Notes under the pieces: generated by a model | Told to the model about the DNA's origin: nothing | Seen by the model: the letters and a program-made list of their open reading frames with translations, nothing else | Database searches by the model: none | Program-made: the position numbers and the translations under genes | Part shown: piece by piece, positions 7,972 to 16,840 of the stretch | Position numbering within the stretch: the stretch's first letter is position 1 | Layout of the letters: the number at the start of each line of letters is the position of its first letter | From: Cytophagales bacterium | GTDB taxonomy: Bacteria; Bacteroidota; Bacteroidia; Cytophagales; Spirosomataceae | Length of the DNA stretch: 37,281 nt | Assembly: GCA_013298865.1 (NCBI GenBank) | Contig: JAAFJL010000034.1 | Span: forward strand, 1 to 37,281 | Reading direction: 5' to 3'

Positions 7972-10617
7972 ATGTTCCAAAAATATTTAATTTTATTTTG
8001 CCTGACCATTCTCTCGCATTTATCGTTTTCACAAATAACAATTTCTTACCCAGTGAGTCGTCAGATTTTCCAACGAGATTTGAACGACCAAGCAACTATT
8101 ACTATTTCTGGTAGTTATTCTCAGCCAGTTGATAAAGTGGAAGCTCGTTTCGTTGCTGTGGTTGCAGGACAAGGAACAGATACAGAATGGTCGGTTTTGA
8201 AAGACAACCCAATTGGTGGACTTTTCAGAGGAACAGTTGTTGTAAAAGGCGGTTGGTACAAATTGGAAGTCAGAGGGAGTTTGGATGGAAAAGTAGTTGG
8301 AAATATCACTACACTCGATCGTGTGGGAGTTGGTGAGGTTTTTATCATTGCAGGACAATCTAATGCTGGTGGAATTTATCATTCTGATAATGACGAAGGT
8401 GCAACCGATGACCGTGTGAATTGTGCAGATTTTAGCAATGTTGAACCTGATTATAATCCAAGAAATAAGAGCTTTTTTATCGGAACGGATAGTACAGTTT
8501 TTTCAATTATTACTTTTTCACAATTAAGTAAAAATTCTTCTATTGGTCCAAGAGGATTAAGCCCCTATTATTGGGCAAAATTTGGAGATATTCTCACAAA
8601 ACGATTGAACCGCCCCGTGATGTTTTTCAATGTGGCTTTTCAAGGAACATCTGCAAAAAATTGGTCTGAAAGTGCAGATGGTATTGTTACTGAAAGTGAA
8701 TACGTGAAAGGGCAATTTTACAGAAATGGAACGCCTTATAGTAATCTAAAATCAATTGCTAATTATTATAGTGCCAACATGGGAACAAGGGCAATCCTTT
8801 GGATGCAAGGCGAGGAAGATAATTTTAGAAAAACGACAGCTGACGATTATAAGAAAAGATTAGAGAATGTCATCAAGAAAAGTAGGGCAGATTTTGGTAA
8901 AGATTTGGCTTGGGTTGTGGCTCGTACTTCATGGGCGGGTACTCAAGGTAGTAATGGAAGATGTGTTGATCAAAAAGCGTCTCCGGCTATCATAAATGCT
9001 CAGAATCAAGTAATTACTTCTTTGACAAATATCTTCCCTGGTCCTTTCACAGATGATATTGAAACGCCAAGAATCGGTGGAGATTTTTTAGATTTGTTTA
9101 AATGTGTCCATTTCTCGGCTTTAAGTTGGAAGGAAATCGCAGAACGTTGGAACACGGCTCTTGATGATAGATTTTTCAGAGCAGCAGATCCAGTTTTACC
9201 AGATACTATTCCAACATTGTCTTTAGAATGTGTTTCTGCAACAGAATTGAGTTTGGAACTCCCTGCTGGTTATTCAAAATATGATTGGGGAAATCCAAGT
9301 TCGAGAGGCTCATTGGGGTCTCAGCGTCGTCTATTTGTGAATAATGCGGCACAAGGTATTACCTTGATTGCGAGAGTTACTAACCCACAAGGCAGAATTA
9401 TACAAGTGCCAACTTTTACGGTAAAAGCAAATAATCCACCTGTAACACCTACAATTAGAGTTACTGGGGACGCCAATTTTTGTGATGGAACAAGTATTAG
9501 GCTGTCGTCAAGTGATGCTGCATTGTACCAATGGACAACAGGGGCGAGAACCAAAGATATTGACATCAATCGAGCAGGAAATTATTCTGTTACGATTATT
9601 GATAAAAATGGATGCCAATCCAAACCTTCTCCTTTTGTAATCACAACAATAAAACCAAGACCACCACAACCAACTATTGGTAATGGAAGTTCTACGGTTT
9701 TCTGTGATTATGAAAACGTATCTTTGACATCTTCAACAATAAATGCAGTAAGCTATCTATGGACAACTGGGGAAATCACAAGAACTATTGTAACTAACAG
9801 ACCAGGCAATTATTCGGTAAGAACTGTTGGTGCAAATGGTTGTTTGTCACCAAGTTCTGTGAATATTACTACGCTTTCAAACGTAAGACCTACTACGCCA
9901 ACGATTAGAGCAGAAGGTGATACCGTTGTGTGTCAAGGTAAAACAGTTACCTTAAGATTAACAAGCCCAGATGCCAACGTGACAGCTTCTTGGTTGACGA
10001 CTGGTCGAGAAAAAATAAATACAATCGTTATTCCAAGTACCAACGGGACATCACAGGTTTTTCAGGCTGTAACAGTTGATAATGCTACGGGGTGTATTTC
10101 GAGAAACTCTAACCCAATTTTTGTAACTGTAAGAAATAACCCCGAAACCCCTTCATTGAATCAAATTGGAGCATATACGCTTGAAGCTAAACTTACGAAT
10201 ACTCCGAATGAATATAACTGGAAATACAATGGAACGGTAATTACTCAGAAATCAGGTATTTTGAAAGTAAATAATGAGGGTGCCTATTCTGTGATTGCTA
10301 AAGTTATTTATCCTAAAATCCCTGCAGGTTGCTTGTCGGCAGCAGTTAATTATGATTATAAATTTCCTGCTGATGGTGGATTATCAGTTTATCCAAATCC
10401 AAGCAAAGGGCTGATAAAATTAGAAGCCAGAGAAAATTTGACCAATGCAGATGTTACAATTTATACCATGGGTGGAGAATTAGTGTTTACTGGAAATGTG
10501 GCATTATTTAACGGGATTAATCAAATTGATTTGGAAAGTTTAGCAGCTGGGAAGTATATATTAAATGTGAAAACCCCAACTTTTGAATCTACAAAAACTA
10601 TCGTTCTTGTAAGGTAA
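7972..10617 (+). CDS. T9SS-exported SGNH/sialate O-acetylesterase-like protein
   Basis: The likely start is Met 7972 (MFQKYLILFCLTILSHLSFSQ, a good signal peptide), giving 881 residues; an ATG at 7882 would precede it with 30 unconvincing residues and overlap the small antisense ORF. Residues about 120-400 form an SGNH esterase of the SASA type: nucleophile Ser130 in IIAGQSNAGG, FQGTSAKNW at about 223-231, WMQGEEDN at 277-284, and a late His380 in KCVHFSA. Residues about 410-800 contain repeated Ig-like beta modules with LWTTG and GNYSV patterns and conserved Cys pairs. The C terminus (from about 800, SVYPNPSKGLIKLE to the end) is a type A T9SS sorting domain, so the protein is secreted or surface anchored. 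It probably removes acetyl groups from a glycan; sialic acid itself is not established. Confidence 0.87.
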   Translation: MFQKYLILFCLTILSHLSFSQITISYPVSRQIFQRDLNDQATITISGSYSQPVDKVEARFVAVVAGQGTDTEWSVLKDNPIGGLFRGTVVVKGGWYKLEVRGSLDGKVVGNITTLDRVGVGEVFIIAGQSNAGGIYHSDNDEGATDDRVNCADFSNVEPDYNPRNKSFFIGTDSTVFSIITFSQLSKNSSIGPRGLSPYYWAKFGDILTKRLNRPVMFFNVAFQGTSAKNWSESADGIVTESEYVKGQFYRNGTPYSNLKSIANYYSANMGTRAILWMQGEEDNFRKTTADDYKKRLENVIKKSRADFGKDLAWVVARTSWAGTQGSNGRCVDQKASPAIINAQNQVITSLTNIFPGPFTDDIETPRIGGDFLDLFKCVHFSALSWKEIAERWNTALDDRFFRAADPVLPDTIPTLSLECVSATELSLELPAGYSKYDWGNPSSRGSLGSQRRLFVNNAAQGITLIARVTNPQGRIIQVPTFTVKANNPPVTPTIRVTGDANFCDGTSIRLSSSDAALYQWTTGARTKDIDINRAGNYSVTIIDKNGCQSKPSPFVITTIKPRPPQPTIGNGSSTVFCDYENVSLTSSTINAVSYLWTTGEITRTIVTNRPGNYSVRTVGANGCLSPSSVNITTLSNVRPTTPTIRAEGDTVVCQGKTVTLRLTSPDANVTASWLTTGREKINTIVIPSTNGTSQVFQAVTVDNATGCISRNSNPIFVTVRNNPETPSLNQIGAYTLEAKLTNTPNEYNWKYNGTVITQKSGILKVNNEGAYSVIAKVIYPKIPAGCLSAAVNYDYKFPADGGLSVYPNPSKGLIKLEARENLTNADVTIYTMGGELVFTGNVALFNGINQIDLESLAAGKYILNVKTPTFESTKTIVLVR

Positions 10618-10632
10618 AAAACACAATTTTAT

Positions 10633-10750
10633 TTCTTCTATTATTTATAGGGAAATCCGTGGTACGGTTGAGACATAAACCTATTTATGAGAAATTAGAC
10701 CTCAACCGTTCCACGGTTAGCAATGCCTTACGTATAAATTATAGAAGAAC
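10633..10750. repeat. REP-like palindromic element, copy A
   Basis: The core (10641-10724) has CCGTGGTACGGTTGAG facing CTCAACCGTTCCACGG (one mismatch) with an inner CATAAA/TTTATG pairing. An outer inverted repeat TTCTTCTATTATTTATA (10633-10649) matches TATAAATTATAGAAGAA (10734-10750) with one mismatch. The 84-bp core closely matches a second copy at 20865-20948. It contains no ORF, so it is probably a non-autonomous dispersed element. Confidence 0.75.
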
Positions 10751-10763
10751 CACAATTTTTTGT

Positions 10764-10771
10764 TATTTTTG
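10764..10771 (+). promoter_or_regulatory. Possible -7 promoter box for the Dabb gene
   Basis: TATTTTTG matches TAnnTTTG, 47 bp ahead of the start codon at 10818. No TTTG lies at the expected distance upstream, so this is only a half-match. Confidence 0.35.
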
Positions 10772-10817
10772 AAATAGAAAACCGTATAATTCTCAAATTA
10801 TTTACCCAGAACGCAAA

Positions 10818-11204
10818 ATGAAAAATATCCTTTTAACTCTTACCGCATTTCTTACTTTAACCGTTACGATGGCACAAAAACCAAAGAAAGCCCCAGAGAA
10901 ATTGTTACGCCATGTCGTGATTTTTAAGTACAAAGACAGTAGTTCTGCTGCTGATATTGACAAAGTTTCAGCAGCTTTTGCCAAATTAAAATCACAAATT
11001 AGTGTTGTTAAGGGCTTTGAATGGGGTGTAAATAAAAGCCCTGAACACTTCGACCAAGGTTTTACGCATTGCTACGTTTTGACATTTGCGAGCGAGAAAG
11101 ATAGAGACGAAATTTATCAGGTACATCCTGCACACAAGGCTTTTCAAGAAGTCCTAAAACCTCACATGGACAAGGTTTTTGTGGTGGATTATTGGGTGCA
11201 ATAG
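10818..11204 (+). CDS. Exported stress-responsive alpha/beta-barrel (Dabb) protein
   Basis: The 128-residue product has a signal peptide (MKNILLTLTAFLTLTVTMAQ) followed by one Dabb domain: LLRHVVIFKYKD at the first strand, a helix DIDKVSAAFAKLKSQI, GFEWGVN, then FTHCYVLTFASEKDRD and the HPAHKAF helix, ending in VFVVDYWVQ. Dabb proteins form ferredoxin-like dimeric barrels; functions vary and none can be assigned here. A periplasmic location is predicted. The gene is monocistronic, preceded by the REP-like element and followed by a strong terminator. Confidence 0.9.
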   Translation: MKNILLTLTAFLTLTVTMAQKPKKAPEKLLRHVVIFKYKDSSSAADIDKVSAAFAKLKSQISVVKGFEWGVNKSPEHFDQGFTHCYVLTFASEKDRDEIYQVHPAHKAFQEVLKPHMDKVFVVDYWVQ

Positions 11205-11223
11205 ATTAATATGAGATTTGTTT

Positions 11224-11272
11224 CCCTCGTAACGCAGAATTGAGAAAAATTCTGTGTTACGAGGGATTTTTT
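11224..11272 (+). terminator. Rho-independent terminator of the Dabb gene
   Basis: The arm CCCTCGTAACGCAGAATT (11224-11241) pairs with AATTCTGTGTTACGAGGG (11248-11265; one G-T pair), loop GAGAAA, followed by ATTTTTTAT. The T tract is only on the + side, so it serves the Dabb gene; the convergent PSD1 gene ends at its foot. Confidence 0.85.
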
Positions 11273-14006
11273 ATTGCTTGGTCACAAACTCATCTAAGTT
11301 TATTATCGCATTGGCAACTACTGACAGAGCCGCTAATTCGGGCTTCGGGTTATCTTTCAAATATGCCTTTATTTCCTTCGGATTTTTCTTGAAATTTTCT
11401 AATGATAACTCATAAAGGTTCATCAAAGCCTTTAAATCTTTACGATTAGGCTCATGTTGCAAAGCTGATTGATAACACATAATTATCTGATTTTCAGAAT
11501 CTTGTGTTGTTGAAAATGCTTTTTTTGCTAAATTATTGGAAGCCTCCACAAAAACTGGGTCATTCAATAAAACCAAAGATTGCAAGGGTGTATTGGTCCT
11601 GATTCTACGGGCTACGCAAACTTCTCTGCTCGGAGAATCAAAGTTAAACATAGACGGATAAGGTCCTGTTCTGCGTGCAAAAGTATAAATCGCTCTTCTG
11701 TATTGGTCTTCTCCTTCCGACTGTTTGTAGTTCAAATTACTATTCACTGCCGCCCAGACGCCCTCTGGTTGATAAGGCATCACTGGTTTTCCGTACATTT
11801 TTTTACTCAATAAACCACTCACTGCCAAAGTTTGGTCACGCACTTGTTCTGCCGATAATCGCACCCTTGGACCCCTCGCTAAAAAGTGGTTAGAAGGGTC
11901 TTTTTCAAATAACTCACGACTGCCAATTGATGATTGACGATAAGTAGCAGACGTTACTATTTCTTTCAAAATTGATTTTGGTTTCCACTCCCATTCGTTC
12001 ATTAATTTTACCGATAAATAATCCAATAATTCTGGATGAACGGGTTTAAATCCCTGAGTACCAAAGTCTTCTAAAGTTTCCACGATACCTACGCCAAAAA
12101 TCTGCTCCCAAAAACGATTGACTACCGTCCGAGCCGTCAAAGGGTTTTTCTTATCTGTAATCCAAGCCGCCAAACCTAAACGATTTCTTGGAGCATTTTG
12201 CGGAAATGGGTGCAAAGATTTTGGCACATCTGGATTTACTTCTTGCCCATGAACCAACCAATTTCCTCTTGTAAATACATGGGTTTTGCGTTGATAATCT
12301 GTATGAGAAGCCAGCATGATGGGCGTATTTTCGGTTTTGGCTTTTACGACATTCCAGAAAATTTTTTCGTCAAAATTCTTCGGAAAATCAGGCATAAAAG
12401 TGAACCAGCTCACTCGGATTACATCATCTGAACCTTGTTTAATTTTTGAGTTTCGTCCTACTAAATACAAATCATGCCTTCCCGATAACAATGGTATTTT
12501 TATGCTTTTTATATCTGTACTATATTTTTCGGTTGTATCGGTTAATTGTATGGTATTCAACACTTTACCACTTGAACTACCTTCTCTGACTTCTAAAACT
12601 CCCCCTAATTTTTTTACAGAATAATTGATTACAAACTGGGTCATGCCGTCCATTTTCATATTGGGTAAACGACACGAACCATTGTTTCGTAAACCAATAT
12701 CACGCCCACCCAAAAGAGCCGCTTCAACAAAATTATCAGCATCGTGTGCATGATGTCGGGGTTCTAAATACTTAGCAAAATATAACCAATCAAAGGTTTT
12801 ATCTTGGGTTGGTAGGCTTTTTATCCAAGAAGTTAAGGCATTGATTTTAGGAGTATCTTCGGCTGAGAATCTTCTCAGATTTGGAGATTCGTCACCCGTA
12901 TCTTCGTCACGAGAGTTATTGAAAAATGCCATAAATTTATAGTATTCTTCGTGCCTAAATGGATCATAGGGGTGGCTATGGCACTGAACACAAGAGAAAG
13001 TTGTACCTTGAAAAACATCCCAAGTAGTGTTGGTTCTGTCTAAAACTGCTGCCACTCTAAACTCTTCATCAACCGTTCCCGTTTCGTCATTATTCATGGT
13101 GTTGCGGTGAAAAGCTGTGGCAATCAGTTGGTCGTCTGTTGGATTGGGCAATAAATCACCAGCCAATTGTTCTTTCGCAAACTGGTCGAAAGGCATATTT
13201 TTATTAAACGCCCGAATGACCCAATCACGGTATTCCCAAATGGTTCGTCCATTGTCTTTTTGATAACCCCGACTGTCTGAATATCGAGCTAAATCTAACC
13301 ACATCGAAGCCCATTTTTCGCCAAATTGGGGAGATTTCAACAATTCATCAACCACTTTTTCATAAGCATCGTCTGAATCATCCGCTAAAAATTTAGCTAA
13401 TTGTTCGGGGGTTGGAGGTAAGCCGATAAGGTCTAAGTAAACCCTGCGGAGAAGTGTAGCTTTCGGGGCTTCGTCTGTTGGTTTTAGTCCTTCTTTTTTG
13501 AGATTTGCTAAAATAAAACGGTCAATATCATTTTTCGCCCATGTATTTCCAAAAGATAAAAATGAAGCAAAATAGCCCTCTGGATTCGGTACAGCTACTT
13601 TTTGAGGAGATACATACGCCCAATGGTCGCCCCATTCAGCTCCTTCTTTTACCCAAAGAGTCAGTAATTCAATCTCTTCTTTTTTCAGAGGATTGGCATG
13701 ATACGGCATTCTTTCGTCAAGGTCTTTATGGGAAAGTCGAGCAATAAAATCACTTTGTTCGGGATGAAAAGGAATGATGGCAGGCTTGCCAGATTTGGTT
13801 TTTGCAAGGGCATCAGAACGGAAAAGTAAACTAAAACCGCCAATCTTTTTTACTCCCCCGTGGCAAGCAATACAATGCTTGTTGAGGATTGGTTTTATTT
13901 GGGTACTATAATCAACTTTATCGGTACGGTTTGCCTCGAAAATTGATTTCGTAGTCCAAAAAATGCCAATAATTGCTACGGAAATGAGTAAAAATTTAGC
14001 TTTCAC
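11271..14006 (-). CDS. PSD1 / DUF1549-DUF1553 cytochrome c-like protein
   Basis: The 911-residue protein starts with a membrane anchor or signal (about 5-20), then a planctomycete-type cytochrome c domain with the haem motif CIACH (Cys45, Cys48, His49) preceded by YSTQIKPILNKHC. The DUF1549 domain follows (about 155-370; WASMWLDLARYSDSRGY, and a second CVQCH motif before SHPYDPF), then an insertion of about 200 residues that looks like a beta-sandwich, and DUF1553 (about 610-870; LAAWITDKKNPLTARTVVNR, TNTPLQSLVLLNDP). Such proteins are common in Planctomycetes and some Cytophagales, usually in polysaccharide-related or DUF1501-containing loci, but their reaction is unknown. No DUF1501 partner is adjacent; one occurs 3 kb upstream on the same strand. 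Confidence 0.9.
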   Translation of the reverse strand: MKAKFLLISVAIIGIFWTTKSIFEANRTDKVDYSTQIKPILNKHCIACHGGVKKIGGFSLLFRSDALAKTKSGKPAIIPFHPEQSDFIARLSHKDLDERMPYHANPLKKEEIELLTLWVKEGAEWGDHWAYVSPQKVAVPNPEGYFASFLSFGNTWAKNDIDRFILANLKKEGLKPTDEAPKATLLRRVYLDLIGLPPTPEQLAKFLADDSDDAYEKVVDELLKSPQFGEKWASMWLDLARYSDSRGYQKDNGRTIWEYRDWVIRAFNKNMPFDQFAKEQLAGDLLPNPTDDQLIATAFHRNTMNNDETGTVDEEFRVAAVLDRTNTTWDVFQGTTFSCVQCHSHPYDPFRHEEYYKFMAFFNNSRDEDTGDESPNLRRFSAEDTPKINALTSWIKSLPTQDKTFDWLYFAKYLEPRHHAHDADNFVEAALLGGRDIGLRNNGSCRLPNMKMDGMTQFVINYSVKKLGGVLEVREGSSSGKVLNTIQLTDTTEKYSTDIKSIKIPLLSGRHDLYLVGRNSKIKQGSDDVIRVSWFTFMPDFPKNFDEKIFWNVVKAKTENTPIMLASHTDYQRKTHVFTRGNWLVHGQEVNPDVPKSLHPFPQNAPRNRLGLAAWITDKKNPLTARTVVNRFWEQIFGVGIVETLEDFGTQGFKPVHPELLDYLSVKLMNEWEWKPKSILKEIVTSATYRQSSIGSRELFEKDPSNHFLARGPRVRLSAEQVRDQTLAVSGLLSKKMYGKPVMPYQPEGVWAAVNSNLNYKQSEGEDQYRRAIYTFARRTGPYPSMFNFDSPSREVCVARRIRTNTPLQSLVLLNDPVFVEASNNLAKKAFSTTQDSENQIIMCYQSALQHEPNRKDLKALMNLYELSLENFKKNPKEIKAYLKDNPKPELAALSVVANAIINLDEFVTKQ

Positions 14007-14096
14007 GAGGAATGTTTAAGTTTGTTAACTCTATAACAATAAAAGACGTAAAATGCTTATTTTTTACCTTAGAAACAAAGAAACTGTTTAGAATTT

Positions 14097-14717
14097 CTAT
14101 TTTAAATTTAACTCCACATTCCGATAAATTCGTTCCATCGAAATCGAGATTCCAACTGATTGCAAAGGCAATTCTCCTTTCATATCGGTAACAATTGTCT
14201 CGTGCCAACGCCCTGGGCTTTCACGATACCAAACTTCGGCATAACATTCATCTTGACGAATCATTACATATTCTTTGAAAGATTCAAGGGTTTTATATTT
14301 GTCAAATTTTCCTATGCGGTCATATTTTTGAGTACTTTTTGATAGAACTTCAACTACTAAGATTGGATTAATTAAAAGAAGTTGATTGTCGTCCCAATAC
14401 AAGGGTTCTTCACAAACCGCTAAGGCATCTGCATATACGCCTGCATCAATACTTGGAAAATACACTTTTTGGTCAGATGGAAAAACGATGTAGTTTTTGT
14501 CAGCGTTCTCTAAACCTATAACCATTTGGGTCATCATATTGACCGCAATAATATTGTGTGGACCTTTTGCGTAGGGCATTTTAATAATTTGACCGTCTAT
14601 GAATTCGTGTTTGTAGATTGATTTCCGCTCTTTTTCTAAATATTGTTCAAGGGTATATCTATGAATCGGGCGATTCAATTTAAGAGGCGGATCGAATTGT
14701 TGCGTTCTTGCTGTCAT
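14097..14717 (-). CDS. Uma2 family (DUF820) putative restriction-endonuclease-like protein
   Basis: The 206-residue product fits the Uma2 family with a PD-(D/E)xK nuclease fold. Visible landmarks are HEFIDGQIIKMPYA (about 37-50), the acidic residue of YADALAVCE (Asp97), and NPILVVEVLSKSTQKYDR (about 117-134) with Glu123 and the SxS turn, followed by KYKTLESFKEYVMI. The biological role of Uma2 proteins is unsettled; they are very common in Cytophagales and Cyanobacteria and often multicopy. It lies 90 bp upstream of the PSD1 gene on the same strand, with no sign of functional linkage. Confidence 0.9.
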   Translation of the reverse strand: MTARTQQFDPPLKLNRPIHRYTLEQYLEKERKSIYKHEFIDGQIIKMPYAKGPHNIIAVNMMTQMVIGLENADKNYIVFPSDQKVYFPSIDAGVYADALAVCEEPLYWDDNQLLLINPILVVEVLSKSTQKYDRIGKFDKYKTLESFKEYVMIRQDECYAEVWYRESPGRWHETIVTDMKGELPLQSVGISISMERIYRNVELNLK

Positions 14718-14880
14718 ACCTTTTTTATTTTATACAAATGTAAAAGAAATCAGAATAATAAAAAATATGCTCCATAAGATAGCCTTAGAAAGTGAAATTT
14801 GATTGAGTACCCAAAGAAGAAGCCATTCACTATCGTTAAATAATCAGCAATAGACAGGAGAAAAAATCAAGATTTCAAGT

Positions 14881-14923
14881 AAATTTGGTTGCAATACCCA
14901 TATTGAGAATTACAACCAAATTT
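14881..14923 (-). terminator. Hairpin behind the lipoprotein gene
   Basis: AAATTTGGTTGCAAT (14881-14895) pairs with ATTACAACCAAATTT (14909-14923) with one mismatch, 11 bp past the stop of the minus-strand lipoprotein gene. On the minus strand a T-rich run follows some 15 nt later, so it is a plausible but not ideal terminator. Confidence 0.5.
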
Positions 14924-14934
14924 CTTAGTTTTAC

Positions 14935-15720
14935 TTAGTTATTTGATAATGTGAATTGACCTGATAATGCACTGCAACCTCCACCAAAGTAAACAACATT
15001 TACTCTAAGTTTCCCAAATACAGGGTATGTACCCGCACCTGCTCCACTAAATTGTCTCCCACCGATACTATTACCAAAAGCTTGAAATAAAGTACCAGCT
15101 TGAAATCCTGCAGGCTTCAACTTACGGAAATTTGTATTTGAAGTTGCAAAAGCTAATTGACAATCACAATCATTTGAACCTGGTTGACGAACTTCCACAA
15201 TTGATGTTATAGGTAAATTCGTAGCTCCGCCATTACCTTTTGTAAACCCAACGTTCATAGGAACAATTGGACATGATGCAATTTTCGCATTTTTATTATT
15301 TGCATATTCCGCTAACTCTAGTTCATCCATTTGTAAATTAGATATTTGATTTACAGGCTTTCCAAATAACTCCAGTGACTGTTTGTTTATTTTTGTAAAC
15401 CACACCATATCCTTTTCTAAAGATTCAGCTAAATCAGGTTTATTACCCGTTTTTGATTTAATTTTCTCATGCTGAAGTTTTCTAAGGTTTATTAACTCAT
15501 CAAAAGATAAGCTTTTATAATCTGATACATATTCGTTAATTTCTGCGTCAGTTGGGTTAATTTTCTCTTCGAGAGCTGCCAACTTTTTACTCGCACTAAA
15601 ATTATTGTCTTTTTGAATCGAATTTGTCTTTTCAAAATTTTCGTCTTTACACGAGACAACTAATACTGAGATACCACAGCATACTAATACTGGAAGGGCG
15701 ATTTTTCTGATAATTTTCAT
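14935..15720 (-). CDS. Putative lipoprotein, unknown function
   Basis: This 261-residue protein has a lipoprotein signal with a lipobox ending at Cys24 (LVVSC), followed by KDEN. Residues about 25-130 are charged and helical, with a possible coiled coil (LSFDELINLRKLQHEKIKSK). The C-terminal half (about 145-261) is rich in Gly, Asn and Ser with several cysteines (ASCPIVP, NDCDCQLAF, GGGCSALSG) and looks like a beta-rich domain. I recognise no family. It is monocistronic, with a 785-bp region upstream. Confidence 0.75.
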   Translation of the reverse strand: MKIIRKIALPVLVCCGISVLVVSCKDENFEKTNSIQKDNNFSASKKLAALEEKINPTDAEINEYVSDYKSLSFDELINLRKLQHEKIKSKTGNKPDLAESLEKDMVWFTKINKQSLELFGKPVNQISNLQMDELELAEYANNKNAKIASCPIVPMNVGFTKGNGGATNLPITSIVEVRQPGSNDCDCQLAFATSNTNFRKLKPAGFQAGTLFQAFGNSIGGRQFSGAGAGTYPVFGKLRVNVVYFGGGCSALSGQFTLSNN

Positions 15721-16275
15721 GATAATTAAAATTTAATTGTTAAAAAATTGAAAATAAACATATATAAAACCAGCTGAGTTTTAACACACCGAACCTGTAA
15801 ATGAAAGCTATGCTATTCTTCACAAGGTATTGTCCATAATTTTCCTGATTAGTGATTGTTTTGGAATTTTTGAAATTTGTTGATAAAATGTATCTCTATT
15901 GGTCATTGAGATTCAGTTATGGCAAAACAAATCCAACCTCTGAAATTAAGCAGAGAGATTTTAATCCATAAATTGGTGGTGATGAAAAAGCATATTCAAT
16001 CAAATAGAAAATATCTATTTCCTGAATGTTTGAAAATTAACAGAGTTGTTTGAGAATTAATGGGCTATGATACCTATCGGAAATAGGATAATTAGGATTT
16101 AAAAATGTAGAGTAACCTTCGAGAGTTTGATGTGTCAAAGACTTTTATGGATACAAAGTTGGGGTATCAAATTTTTAAAAACAAAAATAGTAGGTTGTAT
16201 TTTGCAACTTGAAATTACAAAAATCTTCATACAAATTATTTTTTCTATTTTCAACAATATATTTTATCAATAATG

Positions 16276-16308
16276 TTTGGTAATGAAAAAAAATTTATTG
16301 TAATTTTG
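16276..16308 (+). promoter_or_regulatory. Candidate promoter for the XRE gene
   Basis: TTTG (16276-16279) and TAATTTTG (16301-16308; matches TAnnTTTG) are separated by 21 bp, about two more than the optimum. Transcription would run into the XRE gene after a leader of about 190 nt. Confidence 0.4.
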
Positions 16309-16332
16309 TGCGTCTTGTTACAACTCCACTGA

Positions 16333-16479
16333 TTAGGCTTCCCAGCCAATAATAATCCAAATCGCTTTTCTATATTCTTTATAAAAACCACTATCAGTAA
16401 CTCTATTGATACAAATAGCTTGTTTTCCATATTTGATGTACCAACAGCTTAAATTTTGAGTCTTGGAAAACAATTCTAT
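16333..16479 (-). pseudogene. Possible C-terminal gene remnant, no ATG
   Basis: An open minus-strand frame of 48 codons, bounded by an in-frame TGA (16480-16482) and ending TAA at 16333, reads ...CWYIKYGKQAICINRVTD followed by SGFYKEYRKAIWIIIGWEA. It has no ATG (only TTG), and overlaps the leader of the + strand XRE gene. The aromatic-rich, non-repetitive composition looks like a true protein tail, so I read it as a decayed gene fragment; it may equally be chance. Confidence 0.25.
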
Positions 16480-16506
16480 TCATTTTCAAAAACAAAACTC
16501 CAATTT

Positions 16507-16773
16507 ATGAATCTAAAACTTGGCGAAAGAATTCGTCTTATCAGAATCATCAAGGGACTGAATCGTAAAGAGATAGCGTCCATTTTAGATATTTCTGTTG
16601 AGGCTTACCGCAAAATCGAAAGTGGACAGACTATTATTACCAATTTTCGCTTGGAACAAATCTGTGATTATTTAAAAGTGAAACCCAAAAAAGTCCAGAG
16701 ATTAGAGCAAATTTTAGCCGAATCAATTTTTAAAGAAACAGATGATGAAGATGAGAGAGAAATAATGGAGTAA
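16507..16773 (+). CDS. XRE-family HTH transcriptional regulator
   Basis: Starting at Met 16507 (MNLKLGERIRLIRIIKGLNR), the 88-residue protein is essentially one HTH_3/Cro-C1 domain: helix 2-turn-helix 3 at LNRKEIASILDISVEAYRKI followed by ESGQTIITNFRLEQICDYLK. The C-terminal tail is acidic (KETDDEDEREIME). An ATG at 16456 would add 17 residues outside the fold and is less likely. It is a single-gene unit between a promoter-like sequence and a bidirectional terminator. Its targets are unknown. Confidence 0.85.
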   Translation: MNLKLGERIRLIRIIKGLNRKEIASILDISVEAYRKIESGQTIITNFRLEQICDYLKVKPKKVQRLEQILAESIFKETDDEDEREIME

Positions 16774-16784
16774 GAACTCCACAA

Positions 16785-16821
16785 AAAAAGGTATTCCAGC
16801 CCCACGCCAGAATACCTTTTT
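16785..16821. terminator. Bidirectional terminator between convergent genes
   Basis: AAAAAGGTATTC (16785-16796) pairs with GAATACCTTTTT (16810-16821) around a 13-nt loop, with an A tract on the left and a T tract on the right. It is placed to end both the XRE gene (+) and the DUF1501 gene (-). Confidence 0.75.
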
Positions 16822-16840
16822 CAATAAATCAATTGTTCAA

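Larger units (their letters stand above)
15721..16506. other. Long AT-rich intergenic region
   Basis: It separates the divergent lipoprotein and XRE genes. A 44-codon + strand frame at 15919-16053 (MAKQIQPLKLSREILIHKLV...) is possible but unsupported. The right part holds a promoter-like pair and an open minus-strand frame without ATG, both listed separately. The rest shows no strong structure. Confidence 0.4.

Noticed and set aside
11550..13750. Several + strand frames inside the PSD1 gene
   Set aside because: They are antisense shadows of a clearly coding minus-strand gene with intact domains.
14097..14717. Restriction-modification system around the Uma2 protein
   Set aside because: No methyltransferase or specificity gene is near; Uma2 genes are usually solitary.
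15919..16053. 44-codon + strand frame MAKQIQPLKLSREILIHK...
   Set aside because: Lys/Ile-rich composition expected by chance in AT-rich DNA, no promoter, no recognisable family; mentioned only in the gap entry.
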